Positions 45,524 to 58,434 of a DNA stretch of 64,000 bases are shown piece after piece. A program made the translations under genes and the position numbers. The stretch's first letter is position 1. Each line of letters starts with the position of its first letter. This DNA is from Nymphaea colorata (lineage: Eukaryota > Streptophyta > Magnoliopsida > Nymphaeales > Nymphaeaceae). The DNA lies in the NCBI RefSeq assembly GCF_008831285.2, contig NC_045138.2, forward strand, positions 3,886,143 to 3,950,142, in the 5' to 3' direction. The notes under the pieces were generated by a model. The model had not been told where the DNA came from. It saw only the letters and a program-made list of their open reading frames with translations, and did not search any database.

Positions 45524-48500
45524 AGTATCCTCTTTTCCTTAATTTCTAGTTGCTGATTTTATAAGAAAGTATAATTCCATTGGTGGGAATCCCAAGTTTA
45601 ACTTTCTTGCCACTTAATTTGGACCATAGTTGGCAAGATCCATGATTGCTGCTAAATAAATCCTCAACCCCAATCTTCTACGTCACCTGGATTTGTACTT
45701 CACTGACAATTAAAGAAAAAAAAAAACATTAGAGGCCAACAGCGCTCATGAAGGGGTATAACTTAAAAAAATATGTCAGAGTTATAGGATAAATTACGGT
45801 AGTGCTGAGAATATAATATGAGAACGCAAATCAGATTGTTGAGAGTTTGGTCAGTCCTCACGTCTCTAAATTGTCCAATATGTAGTTTCTAGGTAGAATA
45901 TTTCTTCTCCTTTCAATAGAATCTGATTAGTAAAATTTAAATTTGATTCCGCTTTTTAAAGAAGCTAAATTGCATTTCATGTCCGCTTGTGATAATTCTA
46001 CAAAATTCATGACCATGGCAATTTACTCTACCATCACCTAAAGAGGAAGCCCGAGCAATACTACACCATAGTTGGTCGGAATGATGGACCAGTGAAAGTA
46101 TAAATCTTAGTTCAATTCTCATGGGTTTTATTTTTCTGAATTGCAAACAGTTGGTGTGTGTGTTTTCACCTGCAGCGTATTTTAACAAATTTCAATGGTT
46201 TTTGGTCTCAAACACTTCAATTTCTCCTAATTTGGATCATTTCTCCTCTGATTTGATGGTCAATTATATTTATGGCTCATTTTGAATTAATTTCATACTT
46301 CAAACCCAAGTTCAACCCTAATTTTGATTAATTTTATACTTCAGATCAAAAATCAAGTGTAGATCCAATCTAAAAACTCATGCAATAACTAAAAAAGATC
46401 CCAAAATCTAGATCTAGATCCAAATCTAAAATAGATCCCTAGAACCAAATCTGGGCTCCATATCCAAAACAAATCCTTACATCCAAATCCATATCAAAAT
46501 CCCAGTAACATTTCTGAAACAGATCCTTAGATCCATATCTGGATCTCTGGATCCAAATCTCAGTTTTCATATCCAAACCAGATACAAAACAGGCTTTCAA
46601 ATCAAAACACGGATTCAGAACAGAATTTTAGATCTGAATCTGAATCTGAATCCAAATTTAATTTTGCACCCATCTTATCCAAATTTGAGCTTTGGATCCA
46701 ATTTAGATTCGATCTAGATCTAAGATCCAAAAACTCGACCCAAATAGTTGTCTGAGTTCAAACCCTTGGTCCCAAATTTAGATCCCATTCCATGTTTCCA
46801 TCTCAGCCCAGATCTAAATCTAACATTCATATCCAAATCTGAATTTTATATCCAACTTTTAGATCCAAATCTAAACGTATTAGTCTAGATCCATTCTAAG
46901 CTTTTGATCTAGATCCAGATCCAGATCCAGCTCTTAGCTGTAGTTAGTTTCCAGACCTAGAACCACATTTTGTGGCATATAGATTGAGGTGAGGCCCATG
47001 TAATCTTTGGGGCTGCTTGACAACCTTAAATTTTTGTTTAGGAATTAAAATTCTATAAACAAAATCTCACTTCAAACAGTAATTGGAGTGAAAATTCCAG
47101 CCCCAATTTCTTTTGTGTTTGATAGTATAATTTTGGTTTTACAATTGAAAATAACGTGCTTGAGAAAATAGGAATCAAAATTTCTAGAATAAAAGAATGA
47201 AAGCCTTCATGTGTCCTAAAAAGAGACGAAAAAATTCTAAAATTATAATTCCACCGTAAGGTGAAATCATAATTCTGATTTTTTATTTATTTTAGAATGA
47301 GTCTATTATTTCAAAATCAAAATTGTTTGTTTGATAATGCAATTCTCATTTCATTAAAAAACAAATATTTTAATTATAAGTCTACAAGTCCAGCCCCGTC
47401 AAACACCTTCGATAATAAGGCGCCCAAACTAGGTATGGGTTTGCAGGGACCTAAACTAAGCTCCGTAAATGCCACCGGCAGGTCAAGGTAGGCGTTGACT
47501 CGTCCCGACTCTACTTACCTTCCATAGGCAGCCCATCCGTGGGACTGTTTGGTGTGCAACAAAGGGAACGGCATCGGTTTGGTGGGACTCGAAATCGAGA
47601 ATGTTCTAACTAAAATAAAGTAATCGGAATTTAATAATAAAAACGATTACTAACCATGAAGCCAGTATTGGCTTTTTGTGATATTAAATGCAAGTTGTCA
47701 GATATTCTTTTCAAAGCTATTTAAAAAAAAAAAAGCAACAATAAAATAACAACAATGTGATGAACCTTGACATTTTCATGTTAATCCATGCATGCCCTTG
47801 TGGATTAGAGTAAGGTATGGTAAGTATATTAAAACAACAATAAAACAATAACAATCTGATGAATCTTCCCCTTGTGGAATAAAGTATGGTTTATATATGA
47901 TGTTTAACTCTTGTATAATCTAAGATCCCTCAAAGAACAAGCCCGACTTCAATAGAAAAGAAATATTGAAAATGGTAATAGATATAGCCCGATTGTTAAG
48001 TACTCCAAGTTAAATCTGCTACTCTTTTCTGGACCAGATAAGAACATACCTTTCTGCTGCACGGTTCGCTTCCACGAGTTACGGAGCCGACAAAGAAAAA
48101 AGAGGAGGATGAGAGAGAGAGAAAGTCTCCCAACTAAATGTCAGAGTCAATGTTTCGTGTTCTTAGAGTGGTAGGATTCTTCAGTGACATTCCTGTTCTT
48201 CAGCTCTGTGCATCTACCTTTTCTAAATAATTCTCAAACCCGAGGTAAACTCCTCCAAATCTAAAACTACCTTCCACCCAACACAAGTCCAATCAGAGTC
48301 AGATCTTGCTTCCCATATGCAACCAACCACTAGAACCTAGGGAGCACCACCTAAGAGTCATACTGAAAGGAAGGATAAAGGATATTGGGAAGGGAACCCA
48401 CCTAATCCAGCCGCAGGAAAAGAAAAAAACAGGAGCTTCCGCCACCTAAATCAAAATTAAATGTCAGCCAACATTTGACAGAAAACAACCTGAATCTTCT

Positions 48501-48545
48501 TGTTTATGGCTAACCAGGAAGCAGGGCCTTGTTATATACACTGTG
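44870..48545. repeat. Unit C: third, diverged and deleted copy of the A/B unit
   Basis: Colinear blocks: 44880-45355 matches 1690-2210 (upstream of the NLR). 45375-45530 matches one foldback arm plus (CT)n(TA)n. 45540-45735 matches 2530-2745. 46005-46970 matches 5160-6050 (GATCC repeat). 47160-47300 matches 10250-10390. 47430-47720 matches parts of 11180-11420 and 33860-33920. 48310-48545 matches the laccase promoter. Missing are the NLR, the MITE and 6.1-10.2 kb equivalents, and all laccase exons. Divergence is clearly larger than between A and B. Confidence 0.75.
48532..48541 (+). promoter_or_regulatory. Orphan laccase promoter TATA box (unit C)
   Basis: TTATATACAC in the same context as the TATA box at 34334, preceded by about 200 bp of promoter similarity. 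Homology ends within a few bases after it, and what follows is unrelated DNA with no laccase exon. Confidence 0.55.
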
Positions 48546-49839
48546 TGGGCACTAGACAACTCCATGTTGGGCTCACCCTTCCCACAAACAACCTTTACAG
48601 CCCTTGTACATCCCTCTTGATATAATGCTCCTCCCTATCTTCACCCACTCCCCACGCTCGTTGCCAATTTCTTGTCTCCTTTCACTGGCCATTCTGTAAA
48701 CTATTTTCACTAGTTCACATGGGCTCTATTGAGCAAATCCTTCTCTAGAGTTCCCATCATGTACCCTATAGGAGAACTGTGCTTGAGATAGAGAGAGCAC
48801 CTCTTGCAACGCACAATTTTGGATCCATACTAGACTTCAAGCTTCAATTATTGATCATTTAAAACCTACCTCAAAATCATCGGAACCTTCTACTTGAATC
48901 ATAAAACAGTTGTTTTCATCCACTTCTCATGCAGGTGTCCTTCTAAACAAGATCCTCTAGAATGTGTATTTGTTTCATAGTTGTATTGACAGTTGAGGAA
49001 TCTTGACCTATAAATCAAATTCTTGTTCTACCTTTGTGTTCACCCCTTCTAACCTAGCCTCTCATGTTCTTTTCTATAGAACCACCTTGAAATCTATGTT
49101 AGCTCCACACTTAGATATTTCCATTTTTTAGGACAAAAAACTAGGCCTTATGCACTATTGTCTACTGCCATCTCAGGGACTAATTGACTTGTTGATAAAA
49201 AATGCTTAATCTCAAAAATCCTCCATATAAATAAGTTATTATTGTATACTGGAAATTCTTTGCCATGCAATTGTGAGCTTTTGGATGTATCATCACAAGA
49301 GGGGTTTGACCCTCCTCCATCATTGCGATTTGGGCTCATGGCCAACCATATAGACAGTCAAGAGGTAAGCCTGCATATACGCACAGTCACGTTTCTTCAG
49401 TCATGCACCCAACTAGAGAACATCATATTGGAGGGGTCATTCAAGCTTGGCCACCTTGTGCATGACTCAAGAGCAGCCCACTACCATGCTGGGCGGCGCT
49501 ACATTATCCTGTGCGCAGGTGCCACCTAGGCCAAACCAGCCCCTATAGATCACCAGCAAGACCCAGACGGCCACGCTGGACAAGCAGGCATGTTTATGCC
49601 CTCACCCCTCCTTCTTCCCCCTAGAGGAAGCCACCTGGATAGGGCCTTCCAGTGTAGCCACCAATTGGGAGCCCATGCACCACCGTTGACCACTCCAAGG
49701 TACAGGTCATCAACTGGCCATCTACCGACATCCCACCTATTCATTTGGACCACTTTGCTCGCTTAGATGTCGTCCAAACCACCTGATGCTCTCGACTTGG
49801 CGGCTGACCAACCAGCTAGGCGAATGACTAGTGCGCACC
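48546..49839. other. Unassigned DNA left of the retrotransposon
   Basis: No domain recognised on either strand. From about 49490 it becomes GC-rich with words such as GCTGGACAAGC that also occur right of the retrotransposon (61541-61620), so the retrotransposon probably inserted into an older GC-rich repeat. Confidence 0.4.
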
Positions 49840-52800
49840 TGATACGGTTCAACCTAGGACCATGCCGAGGCCGGTCAGGGAAGTGGCCGAGAGTAGCCAC
49901 CAAGGGCAGGGACAGCCCACCTTGCGCCAAGCACAGACCGACATAGGCCACATTGACCCACATTCGGGTCAAGAGAGAGGAGAGGGTGGTGCAGCCAAGG
50001 CGTTAACACTAACAGTGAGGTTAAAGAAACACTTAGAGTTGAAGCAGAGGGAGGTGCGAGCGGAGTTGCAACGGTTCTAAGTGAGGGAATTGAAGAAGCT
50101 CACGGCGTGGATCCAAGCTCCTCAACCAAAGACCAAGGAGGTGGGTCTAACTCTGGTTTAGATAGAGTCCACCATAGGTCGTGGTCCAACCCGGTCACTT
50201 AGGGCCAACCTAGGGTGAGCCTAGGCAGATTCGGATCCGAACCTAAGCCCAAACTTGTACGGGTTAAGGGAGGATTAGTTTAGAAATCGAGACATTAAGT
50301 CTCAACTTTTATTTCTCACAAATTTTGATTAAGCATTGCTTTTGTGCATTTGTTTTTTTGGTTTGGACCGGTCCAAATGTTTAAGAACCGGATTTAGATT
50401 CAAAACTATAAGTACTTTGTAATTTCTTTTCGCACTATGCAATTAATGAGATTTTGATTCATTTGTGGAATTCCACTCTCTCTCCACACGGCAACTCTCT
50501 CCCTTGCGCACTCTCTTTCCCACGGCGCCCCTCTTTTCTTCCTCATTTCTTTGAGGTGAAAATGGCAGCCATTGCCGGCCTTAACCCATCTTCCCAAAAC
50601 TGAGGGTCTTTCTTCTCTCTTTGCCTTATTCTCTTCGTCTCTTCTCATCCACTCGACCACAGTTTGGCGGCTTGAGGAACCCCAAGTGCTCCGGTGCAAA
50701 GCGGTCTCCTTGCCCATGGTTTTTCCCACTTCAACTCACGGCATGCAATGATGCAACCTCTGTCTCCCACAAACGAAGGTTAGAGGCCAGCTCATCATTG
50801 GGAAGGCTACTTCCAACTTGGCCACAAGGAGTGTAGAGTAGACATTTGATCGGAATTCAAAGGTTAGTGCTTGATCCTTTTTGGCGAAATTATGCAACTT
50901 GTTGAAGATGTTTTAGGCAAGGGTTCGGCCTTGTAATTGTGTTCTCTCTCTAGGCGATATCCCTAGAGATTGGACAGCAATCACACAGTCGAAACTAGGT
51001 TTAAAGCCCTTCTTACGAGTCACAAAGGAACCGTAGAGGGCTCTTGCTCTTTCTCAAGAGTTTGAAGCATTTTCCACCGGTGAGATTCTATCAAAAATCC
51101 TTAGGTTTAACCATCGGTTTAGACCTGACACCTGGAATCCAGCGAGAAAAGTATTGAAAAAGTATTGAAAAGGGCATAAAAAAATGGAAAAGAAGTAAAA
51201 GAATCATCGCCCAAGAAAAAGAAGGAAAACGGCCAAGTTTTGTGTGATTTGGAGTTGAAACGTGGAGTTTTAGGCTCGCTGAAATTTTGAAATTCCAGCG
51301 ACCGGCCGTTGCTCTTTTTTCAGCGACATTTGGCACGCTCCAACCAGAGGATAAAGTCACCTTGGGAAGTGCAAAAGCCCTTCCACATTTGGTGTGGGCA
51401 CATTTGAAAAATTGTGTGGCCAAGGGAAGATCGTCTAGGGTTTCTCCTTCCTAGCCACCGGTGCACATTTCGGACATTTGTGCCATTTTTCCTACATTTG
51501 AGGTAAGTGGATTTCCACTTTTGGCCTTTCGCAATTCTAATCATTTATCTTAGCCATGTGGCGGAAATCGGGAGGGGGAGAGATCGAGGGTGATTTAGCT
51601 TGTTTCTTCCTTCCACATTTGGTGCACAATTGGCCCCACACTTTTTCTCTCGTGTGGACACTTGGCACATTTGGTAGATAGGCATGAGAGCCACATGCTA
51701 GAAACCTCGACCTCTAGGAAACCCCCCAACCCGTTCACACCACTTTACCTTTCCTAGCCGTCGCCACTTTAGAGGAACCATTACCTTTTTAGACGCCTCC
51801 CATCCTACATTTGAGGAAGTTAGCCCCCACACGGTCCAGCCACCTTTGACTACATTTGGTAATCTAGTCTTATCCTCGGCCACCTAGCTTTTCTCTTCCT
51901 ACATTAGAGGAAGCCTAGCCCCACTCTCCCTTAACCCTAGCCATCATTTCTATATCCATTCTCCTTCCCATTTCCATTTCCATTTTTGCTCGAGTATCCT
52001 AAAACCTACCCTTCCTAAAAAGTAGGAGTTAACTTTTAGCCCAAACCCCTCGCTTGTTTGAACCCAAACTCGGGCCACTAAACCTAGCTTACCTAACCTA
52101 CATTGGGTCAAAGTATCACCCTCATCCGAGCTTAGTCTTAGGTCGACCGTCCTACACCGAGCCTACCCTAGACAACCAGAGCCCTTGTTGGTCCACCTCC
52201 TAGGCGGCCACAGCCCTAGCACCCAAGGCAGCCTATGGCCATTACCGCAGCCTTGGTCTTCCTTGTCGCCAGTGGATCCCAGCCGGCATCATTTCCATAG
52301 CTGCCACCCTTGCGCCTGCATTTCCAGCCTAGCGCGCGGCCAGGCAGGCCGTGCCCGTCGCCCTTGCTTGTCACCCAGCTCGACCAAGAGGGCCGAGCCT
52401 TCTGCACTCACAGCGACCCGGTGGGTCACCTCTACCTGTTTCGCTCGGCGTTGCGTCCTGCATCGTTGCCTGCTGCGGCGATCTTCTGCCGCAATCTGCT
52501 GTCGGTCTGCTGTGGCCAGCGCCTAGCACCTGCGGCCAGTGACCAGCACCTGCCTGCGTATTGTAGCCGGCCACTAGCGCCTGCCAACAGGTCATCCGAG
52601 CTGCTGCCATCAACATCTATAGCCGCAACTTGGAATCGGGATTTCCCTGCCTTGAAGCTATAATACCCGAGGGTTGGTTATTACCTCGTCGTCTGTTTGC
52701 TGCTCTTGCCAAGCTTGTCTTGGTCGGTAACCTCTCTAAACCTTCTATAGATTCGTGAGAGGTTGTATTTGCTTTTGCACTTTTCTTTTAGCCCGGCTTC

Positions 52801-53124
52801 GGCCCTTGTTGCACATAGAGGTACCTCAAAGGCTCTAAGCCGAAGACACGACCTTGTGGCAACTAGCCTCTTACGAGTGGGAGTGGTTTGCTTGGATTAG
52901 GATTGGTTTGCATGGTTTATTGAGTGAGTTGTGAGAGATTTAAAAATTGTATTGCTCGCACTTGTATTGGCCTCACAACTTGTAGTTATTTGTAGTAGGA
53001 TTTGCTTGGTATTTGGGATTTAACCTCACTTGTATTCCTTAGGCCTATTGGATTTTAAGTCAGGGTTCTTGTAGGCACGTCAGTAGGCCTAGGATTTTGG
53101 TCGACACCGGGTTAGACCCTACCA
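49840..53124 (+). repeat. 5' LTR (3285 bp)
   Basis: TG...CA termini. Contains a TATA-like CTATAAGTAC at 50406. It has about 240 bp of GC-rich sequence near 52225-52525 not present in the 3' LTR and lacks about 85 bp near its 3' end that the 3' LTR has. Short ORFs inside have no known domain. Confidence 0.9.
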
Positions 53125-53127
53125 ATT

Positions 53128-53140
53128 TGGTATCAAAGCC
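53128..53140 (+). other. Primer binding site (initiator Met tRNA type)
   Basis: TGGTATCAAAGCC four bases after the 5' LTR; the usual plant sequence is TGGTATCAGAGC, so there is one mismatch. Confidence 0.8.
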
Positions 53141-53708
53141 TCCTTGGGAGCAGTCGGAAGAATTTGGTATTTGAGCACAGTATTGATATTCTTGAAGAAG
53201 TCCTCAGTCTCGGCATCATTTTGGAGCAGTTTTTGGTACAGTTCAGATTTCAGATTTTCTATTTGAGCTGCTATTAGAGTTCGGTTTTCTTGAAGAGGGC
53301 AGAGAATTGGGTTTCCTTCGATCCGATTTTTGGACGTTTGAGTAGTAGCTCACGGCCAGCTTGCCAACACTCTTGGCTAAGCACGGGTTGCACACCTTGT
53401 GTAACCGAGGGCAGCTAAGCTCGAGGTGCGTCGCCGAGGCGTCAGGTGGACGCGGCAATTTAGGCTCTCACTTGAGCCCGGCCGAAAGTAAGGTGGGGTA
53501 GCTGAGGGGCCAGGTGGGCGCACCTACAAACAGGCCAACCTTTCTCCCTTGCCTTTCTACACTCACGTGTCAATGCAGCGATCGGCAACCGACAGAGTTA
53601 GGATAGTTTTCAGATTTCTTCAAATTGTTGAATTTCAGTTTTAGGTCAGCTTCGTGTTAGATTCTTTTCAAGTTTTCAGATTTGCTTTGACCATTACCAT
53701 CCTTAACC

Positions 53709-54790
53709 ATGGTTAAGAAGGCCAAACACACAGTGATTGATTCACCCGAAGTTGAGGAAGACACCTCAGCCCAAGAAGAGCAACCTTTAGCCGAATAGGA
53801 GATACATGCCATTGAAAGAATGGTTCACATCAAGAATGAAGTTCTTCGGATCCGACATAAGATGAGTGATTATAAAAAGCAACTATCGAAGCTCAATGAA
53901 CTCGAGAAAATAAAGAGATGATTAGAGTTATGTCGTCCAACCAAGAGACTAGTAGAAGGTCTAATCAAGGACCTCCACCCCCAAACAATGACAAAGGAAA
54001 AGGAGTATTGGGCGGACCACCTAGTCCTGACCCATCCTTTGCAATCTTTTGTTGGCCCAAGTAGGCCACCACCTAGAGGTCATGGCCAAAACGGAGGACA
54101 ACACTACTCCTCACTCAAGCAGGAAAACTGACATCCGTTTGGGCCCCAGAATGGGCAACACCGGACAAGATTTGGCAGGTCAACCTTTGATAGCATGAAC
54201 CAGAACTGCAGATGGGGAGATCTAGTTGGGTGGGAACCATTAAGGGAACATCAAAAAAGGCCAAGAAACCAGCCTAGAATTCCCTTTGTTATGATTGATT
54301 TTCCCATGTTTAATGGAAAATAAGCGCGAGATTAGATCTTCCAAGTGAAAGAATACTTTACTTGCTAGCAGATTCCGAAGGATGAATGGCTTTAAACCTT
54401 CATCCTTTACTTTGATGGAGAAACCAGACGTTGGTATAGGTGGCTGAAACATAATGAGCCAGTCATGGATTGGGAAGACTTCAAGGAAGCCCTATTGCTC
54501 AAATTTGGTGAGTCGACCTACGTCGACTATGATATTGAACTGTGAAACTTAAAACAAACCTCTTCATTTCAAGAGTATCAGAGTAAGTTCGAAAATTTGG
54601 CTAGTATAGTTGAATGGACACCAAAGTCCCTTATTGCCACCTTCATTGGAGGATTGAAGGAAGAGATGCAGATAGATATACGGGCCGAAAGGAATACCGA
54701 GTTAGTCAAACGCTTTGCCAAGGCCCGTTCAATTGAAGAAAGGCAACAATGCAAAGCAAGCCCTACAACATCCTTGGAGATCCTCAAGGG
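53709..54790 (+). pseudogene. gag (capsid-type protein), broken
   Basis: Candidate start MVKKAKHTVIDS at 53709, interrupted early by TAG. The gag core is recognisable in pieces: WYRWLKHNEPVMDWEDFKE-like sequence at about 54430-54485, then SLIATFIGGLKEEMQIDIRA at 54627. The gag protein packages element RNA in virus-like particles. Multiple stops and frame changes (e.g. after 54320 and 54540) rule out expression. Coordinates of the ends are approximate. Confidence 0.7.
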
Positions 54791-55608
54791 CTATACGGCC
54801 TAGAGAACCACGGAATCTTCTTCCACCACCTCGAAATGAAGAACCTAGGCCAGCATATAAGGACCGTGCACCTCATTTCCTAACTCGTGAAGAAAGAGAG
54901 GAAATGATCAGAAACAAGCAGTGTTTCAAGTGCAAAGATAAGTGGGACTCCAACCACAAGTGTAAGCACATCAAGATATATGTAGTAGTAGATGACAGTA
55001 GCGATGAGGAAGAGGAGGACCAGCCTCCTAAGATTGAGGAAATACATGAACCCAAAACCAAGAAAGAGTCCGAACCAGAGGCTAACTCAGATAGCGTTTG
55101 TCACTTATTGGCCGACCCAAACCAGCCTAATACTATGAGAGTACTTGGGCATATTGGAAGTAGACGAGTCCTTGTTTTACTTGATTCTGGTGTCACTCAC
55201 AACTTCGTGGGTGAACATGTGGCTGAAGATCTAGATTGCATCACCGAGGAACATCCTATAGTTAGAGTTCTTGTGGCTAATGGGGCATGTCTCACATACA
55301 ACCGCAAATGCACTAATGTAGAGCTTACCCTACAAAAGGCTCCATTCCAAGTAGATTTATTTGTTGTTCATCTTTCCAGTGTTGATGTAGTTTTGGGTGT
55401 TCAGTGGCTAGAGACACTTGAGGTTATCTCATGGGATTTTGCCAAAATGATTATGAGCTTTCCTAAGGAGGGTGGTGAGGGACAAGTCACCCTAAGAGTA
55501 GTTAATTCAAGTGTAGAACCTAAGTCAGCCTTACGAGCCATTATAGTACAACAATCGGCTATGTGGCTTGTTTCAATAGCCAGGGATGTAGCTTCAGAGG
55601 AGAAGTAA
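54715..55608 (+). pseudogene. gag zinc knuckle and aspartic protease segment
   Basis: Open stretch of 297 codons with a zinc-binding CFKCKDKWDSNHKCK, an acidic linker (DDSSDEEEEDQ) and the retropepsin active-site motif LLDSGVTHNF, where the catalytic Asp is in DSG. The protease processes the polyprotein. The frame closes at TAA 55606-55608 before RT, which is a lesion if gag-pol was a single ORF. Confidence 0.85.
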
Positions 55609-55614
55609 GAGGAG

Positions 55615-56375
55615 GTGATACCTACCGAGATACATGTGGTTTTGAATGAGTTTGGGGACATCTTCGTCGAACCCAAGGGATTACCACCCAAGAGGTCCTA
55701 TGATCATCGCATAGTCTTAACCAATTGGGCTGAACCTGACAATGTACGACCTTACAGATATGGATATGCTCAAAAGGCAGAGATTGAAGGTTGGTAAAAA
55801 AAATGAAAGAGAGCAGCATCATAAGGCCAAGTTCTAGTCCTTTCTTGTCACCAGTCTTTCTTGTCAAAAAGAAGGACAATACTTGGAGATTTTGCGTGGA
55901 CTATAGGGCTCTCAATGATGCTATAGTCAAGGACTGGTATCTCATTTCCGTAATCGACGAACTTTTGGATGAATTAACAAGAGCCTCCATATTTTCCAAA
56001 TTAGATTTCAGAGCTGAATATCACCAAATTCACATGGATGAAGGGGATGTGTCAAAAATGGCATTCAGGACTCACGATGGTCACTATGAGTTCCTAGTTA
56101 TGTATTTTGGTCTCACCAATGCCCCCACAACCTTTCAGTGATGCATGAATGATGTGTTTCGACAATATCATCAAGACTTTGTGTTGGTATTCTTTGATGA
56201 CATATTGGTTTACAGTCGAAGCCTTGATCAGCATGTGCAACACCTCCACATCGTTTTACAAGTTTTGAGAGCAAACACCCTGTATGCCAAAATGTCCAAA
56301 TGCAGTTTTGGGCAATTCTCCATGGAGTATCTAGGGCATATTGTGTCCAAAGAAGGAGTCAAAGCAGACCCTTAG
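55615..56375 (+). pseudogene. Reverse transcriptase domain
   Basis: Contains [20 protein letters not shown], the first catalytic Asp region (FSKLDF), and after an in-frame TGA at 56139 the VFFDDILVYS box with the Asp pair of the polymerase site. Ends with EYLGHIVSKEGVKADP before another stop. Stops at 55797, 56139 and 56373 inactivate it. Confidence 0.9.
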
Positions 56376-56985
56376 AAGCTTCAAGCAATAGATCAGTGGC
56401 CATTACCCAAGGATTTGAGAGGTATGAGAGGGTTCCTTGACCTGACAGGCTTCGCCGTTTCATTCAGGGATACAGATTGATTGCATCTCCCTTGTCACAT
56501 ATGTTAAAAAAGGGAGAATTCACATGGACGGATAAGACTAGAGAAGCCTTTATCAAGGTGAAAGCAGCTATGATGAGTGCACCTGTACTCACCTTGCTAG
56601 ACTTCACCAAAGTTTTTGTGGTAGAGATGGACGCCTGTGATATTGGGGTTGGCGCAGTATTAAGTCAAGATAGCCACCCGATTGCCTTCATGTCAAAGCC
56701 CTGACTAGCAGGGCAAAGCCGTTGTCTACCTACGAAAAGGATTCGTTGGCCATAGTACTGGTAGTTGAAAAGTGGAAGCCCTATTTCATTGGGCACAGAT
56801 TCATCATCAGAACCAATCATAATAGCTTGCGATACATGGTAAAGCAACGAATCTCGACACCGACTAAACAAAAGTGGCTAGCCAAACTCCTTGGCTACGA
56901 CTTCACCATAGAATACAAGAAGGGTACAGAGAACTCTACAGCAGATTCACTATCTCGCATGCTTGAACAATTAATGACTCTATAG
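56376..56985 (+). pseudogene. RT connection and RNase H domain
   Basis: FTWTDKTREAFIKVKAAM, VVEMDACDIGVGAVLSQD (first catalytic Asp), STYEKDSLAIVLVVEKW (Glu), and the later YKKGTENSTADSLSRM (last Asp). Broken by a frameshift at about 56400-56475 and a stop at 56702. RNase H removes the RNA strand during reverse transcription. Confidence 0.85.
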
Positions 56986-57059
56986 GTTTTAGAAACATAT
57001 CTGTGGGAGCGTCTAATCCTTGAACAAGACGAGGATTTGAACCTGAGGTTGTTGAAACA

Positions 57060-58096
57060 ATCCCTTAGACAAAAACCTTGACTCAATTCCACATTACAAG
57101 ATGAGGGGTAACATTCTTTACAGAAAGAAAAAGGCAATTGTGCCAAAGAGTTCCTCCCTTAAGCAAGATCTGTTAAAGCACTTCCATGATTCAAGTGTTG
57201 CTGGACACGAGGCCGTAGTCAAGACCCTAGGGCGCATCAAGGCCCAATTCTGGTGGGAAGGTCTCAAGACCGATGTAAGAGACTATGTAAAAGCATGCCC
57301 AACATGCCAACGTGAGAAATGTGAGGCAACCAAGCCTCCAGGGCATATGAATCCATTGCCAATTCCAGACAAGCCTTGGGAGGACGTCCCAATGGATTTC
57401 ATTGATGTCATGCACGAGCAGAAGGAAAGGAACCCGTTCTCGTTGGGGTAGTGCGTTTAACCAAAATATAGCCATTTCGTGGCCCTTCCTAAGAACTATC
57501 ATGGGCCGATGGTTGCAAATGTTTACCAAGATTTTGTGAAGAAATTACATGGAATGCCCCATACTATTGTGTGCGATCGTGATTCCATCTTCCTCGGCGC
57601 ATTTTGGAGGGAGTATAAGAGGATGACGAGAACAATCATCAATTTTAGTACGGCTCACCATCCGCAGACGAACGGGCAGAACGAGGTGGTGAACAGAACA
57701 TTAGAAACATATCTAAGGTGTTACGCTGGTAAGAGACCCAATACTTCGGTCAAGTATTTATCATGGGCTGAGTGGTCGTATAACACTAGCCTACATTCAG
57801 GGATGGGTATGACACCTTATGAAGCTTTATATGGATATTCGCCAGCTTCGATTCCATGCTATGAAGTTGATTCGGCTAGAGAGGATGAGGTTGACTTTGC
57901 CTTGTGCAATCATGATAAAATCCTAGCCACCTTGAAGCGTAATATTGAGAGGGCACTGGCTCGAATGAAGAAAGCCCATGACAAGGGGCGAAAAGACAGG
58001 GAGTTCGAAGTTGGCAACATGGTTTGGCTAAACAGACTGCCTATGAGGCAGAAATCGTTACTTGGACAGCCATACTCCAAGCTTTTGCCCATGTAA
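57060..58096 (+). pseudogene. Integrase (zinc-binding and DDE core)
   Basis: HHCC zinc domain (HDSSVAGHEAV ... KACPTCQ), then core Asp in DVPMDFIDV, second Asp in VCDRDSIFLG, and Glu in TNGQNEVVNRTLETY. The three core acids are therefore preserved, but a one-base shift near 57460 breaks the frame in front of HFVALPKNYHGP. A stop at 58094 separates it from the C-terminal part. Confidence 0.9.
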
Positions 58097-58434
58097 TATA
58101 GACCATTTCGAGTCTTGCAGAAGGTTGGAAAGGCTGCTTATCGTATAGCTTGACCTCCAACGGCACTTGTGCACCCAGTCTTCCATGTCTCTAGGCTTAA
58201 GTCACATCATGGGCCGGTACCCGAGCAGGAAGAGCCTCTTCCAAATGTGAGGCCAAGGCCATACCACATCCTGAAGCATCCTTGGGTTACCCATGAAGGT
58301 CGGGCACGTCAAGAAGTACTAATTGAATGGGAGAGCATCGATGGTGGAACATCTTGGGAATTATTTGATCAGATCAAACACCAATTTCTAAATACTAGAG
58401 CTTGGGGACAAGTTCATTCTAAGGAGGGTGGATC
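58097..58434 (+). pseudogene. Integrase C-terminus with chromodomain
   Basis: HPVFHVSRLKSHHG (the typical end of the integrase) followed by QEVLIEWESIDGGTSWELFD, a chromodomain-like fold signature. Chromodomains of this class steer integration to particular chromatin. The frame runs into the 3' LTR, as expected where the stop lies at the PPT. Confidence 0.8.
58421..58434 (+). other. Polypurine tract
   Basis: AAGGAGGGTGGATC immediately before the 3' LTR; primes plus-strand DNA synthesis. Confidence 0.75.

Noticed and set aside
49242-49529. 95-codon frame left of the retrotransposon
   Set aside because: No motif, no duplicate, no codon bias that I can see; likely chance in GC-rich DNA.
52185-52663. 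Overlapping 113-117-codon frames inside the 5' LTR
   Set aside because: Several frames are open at once in GC-rich DNA, and the block is missing from the other LTR.
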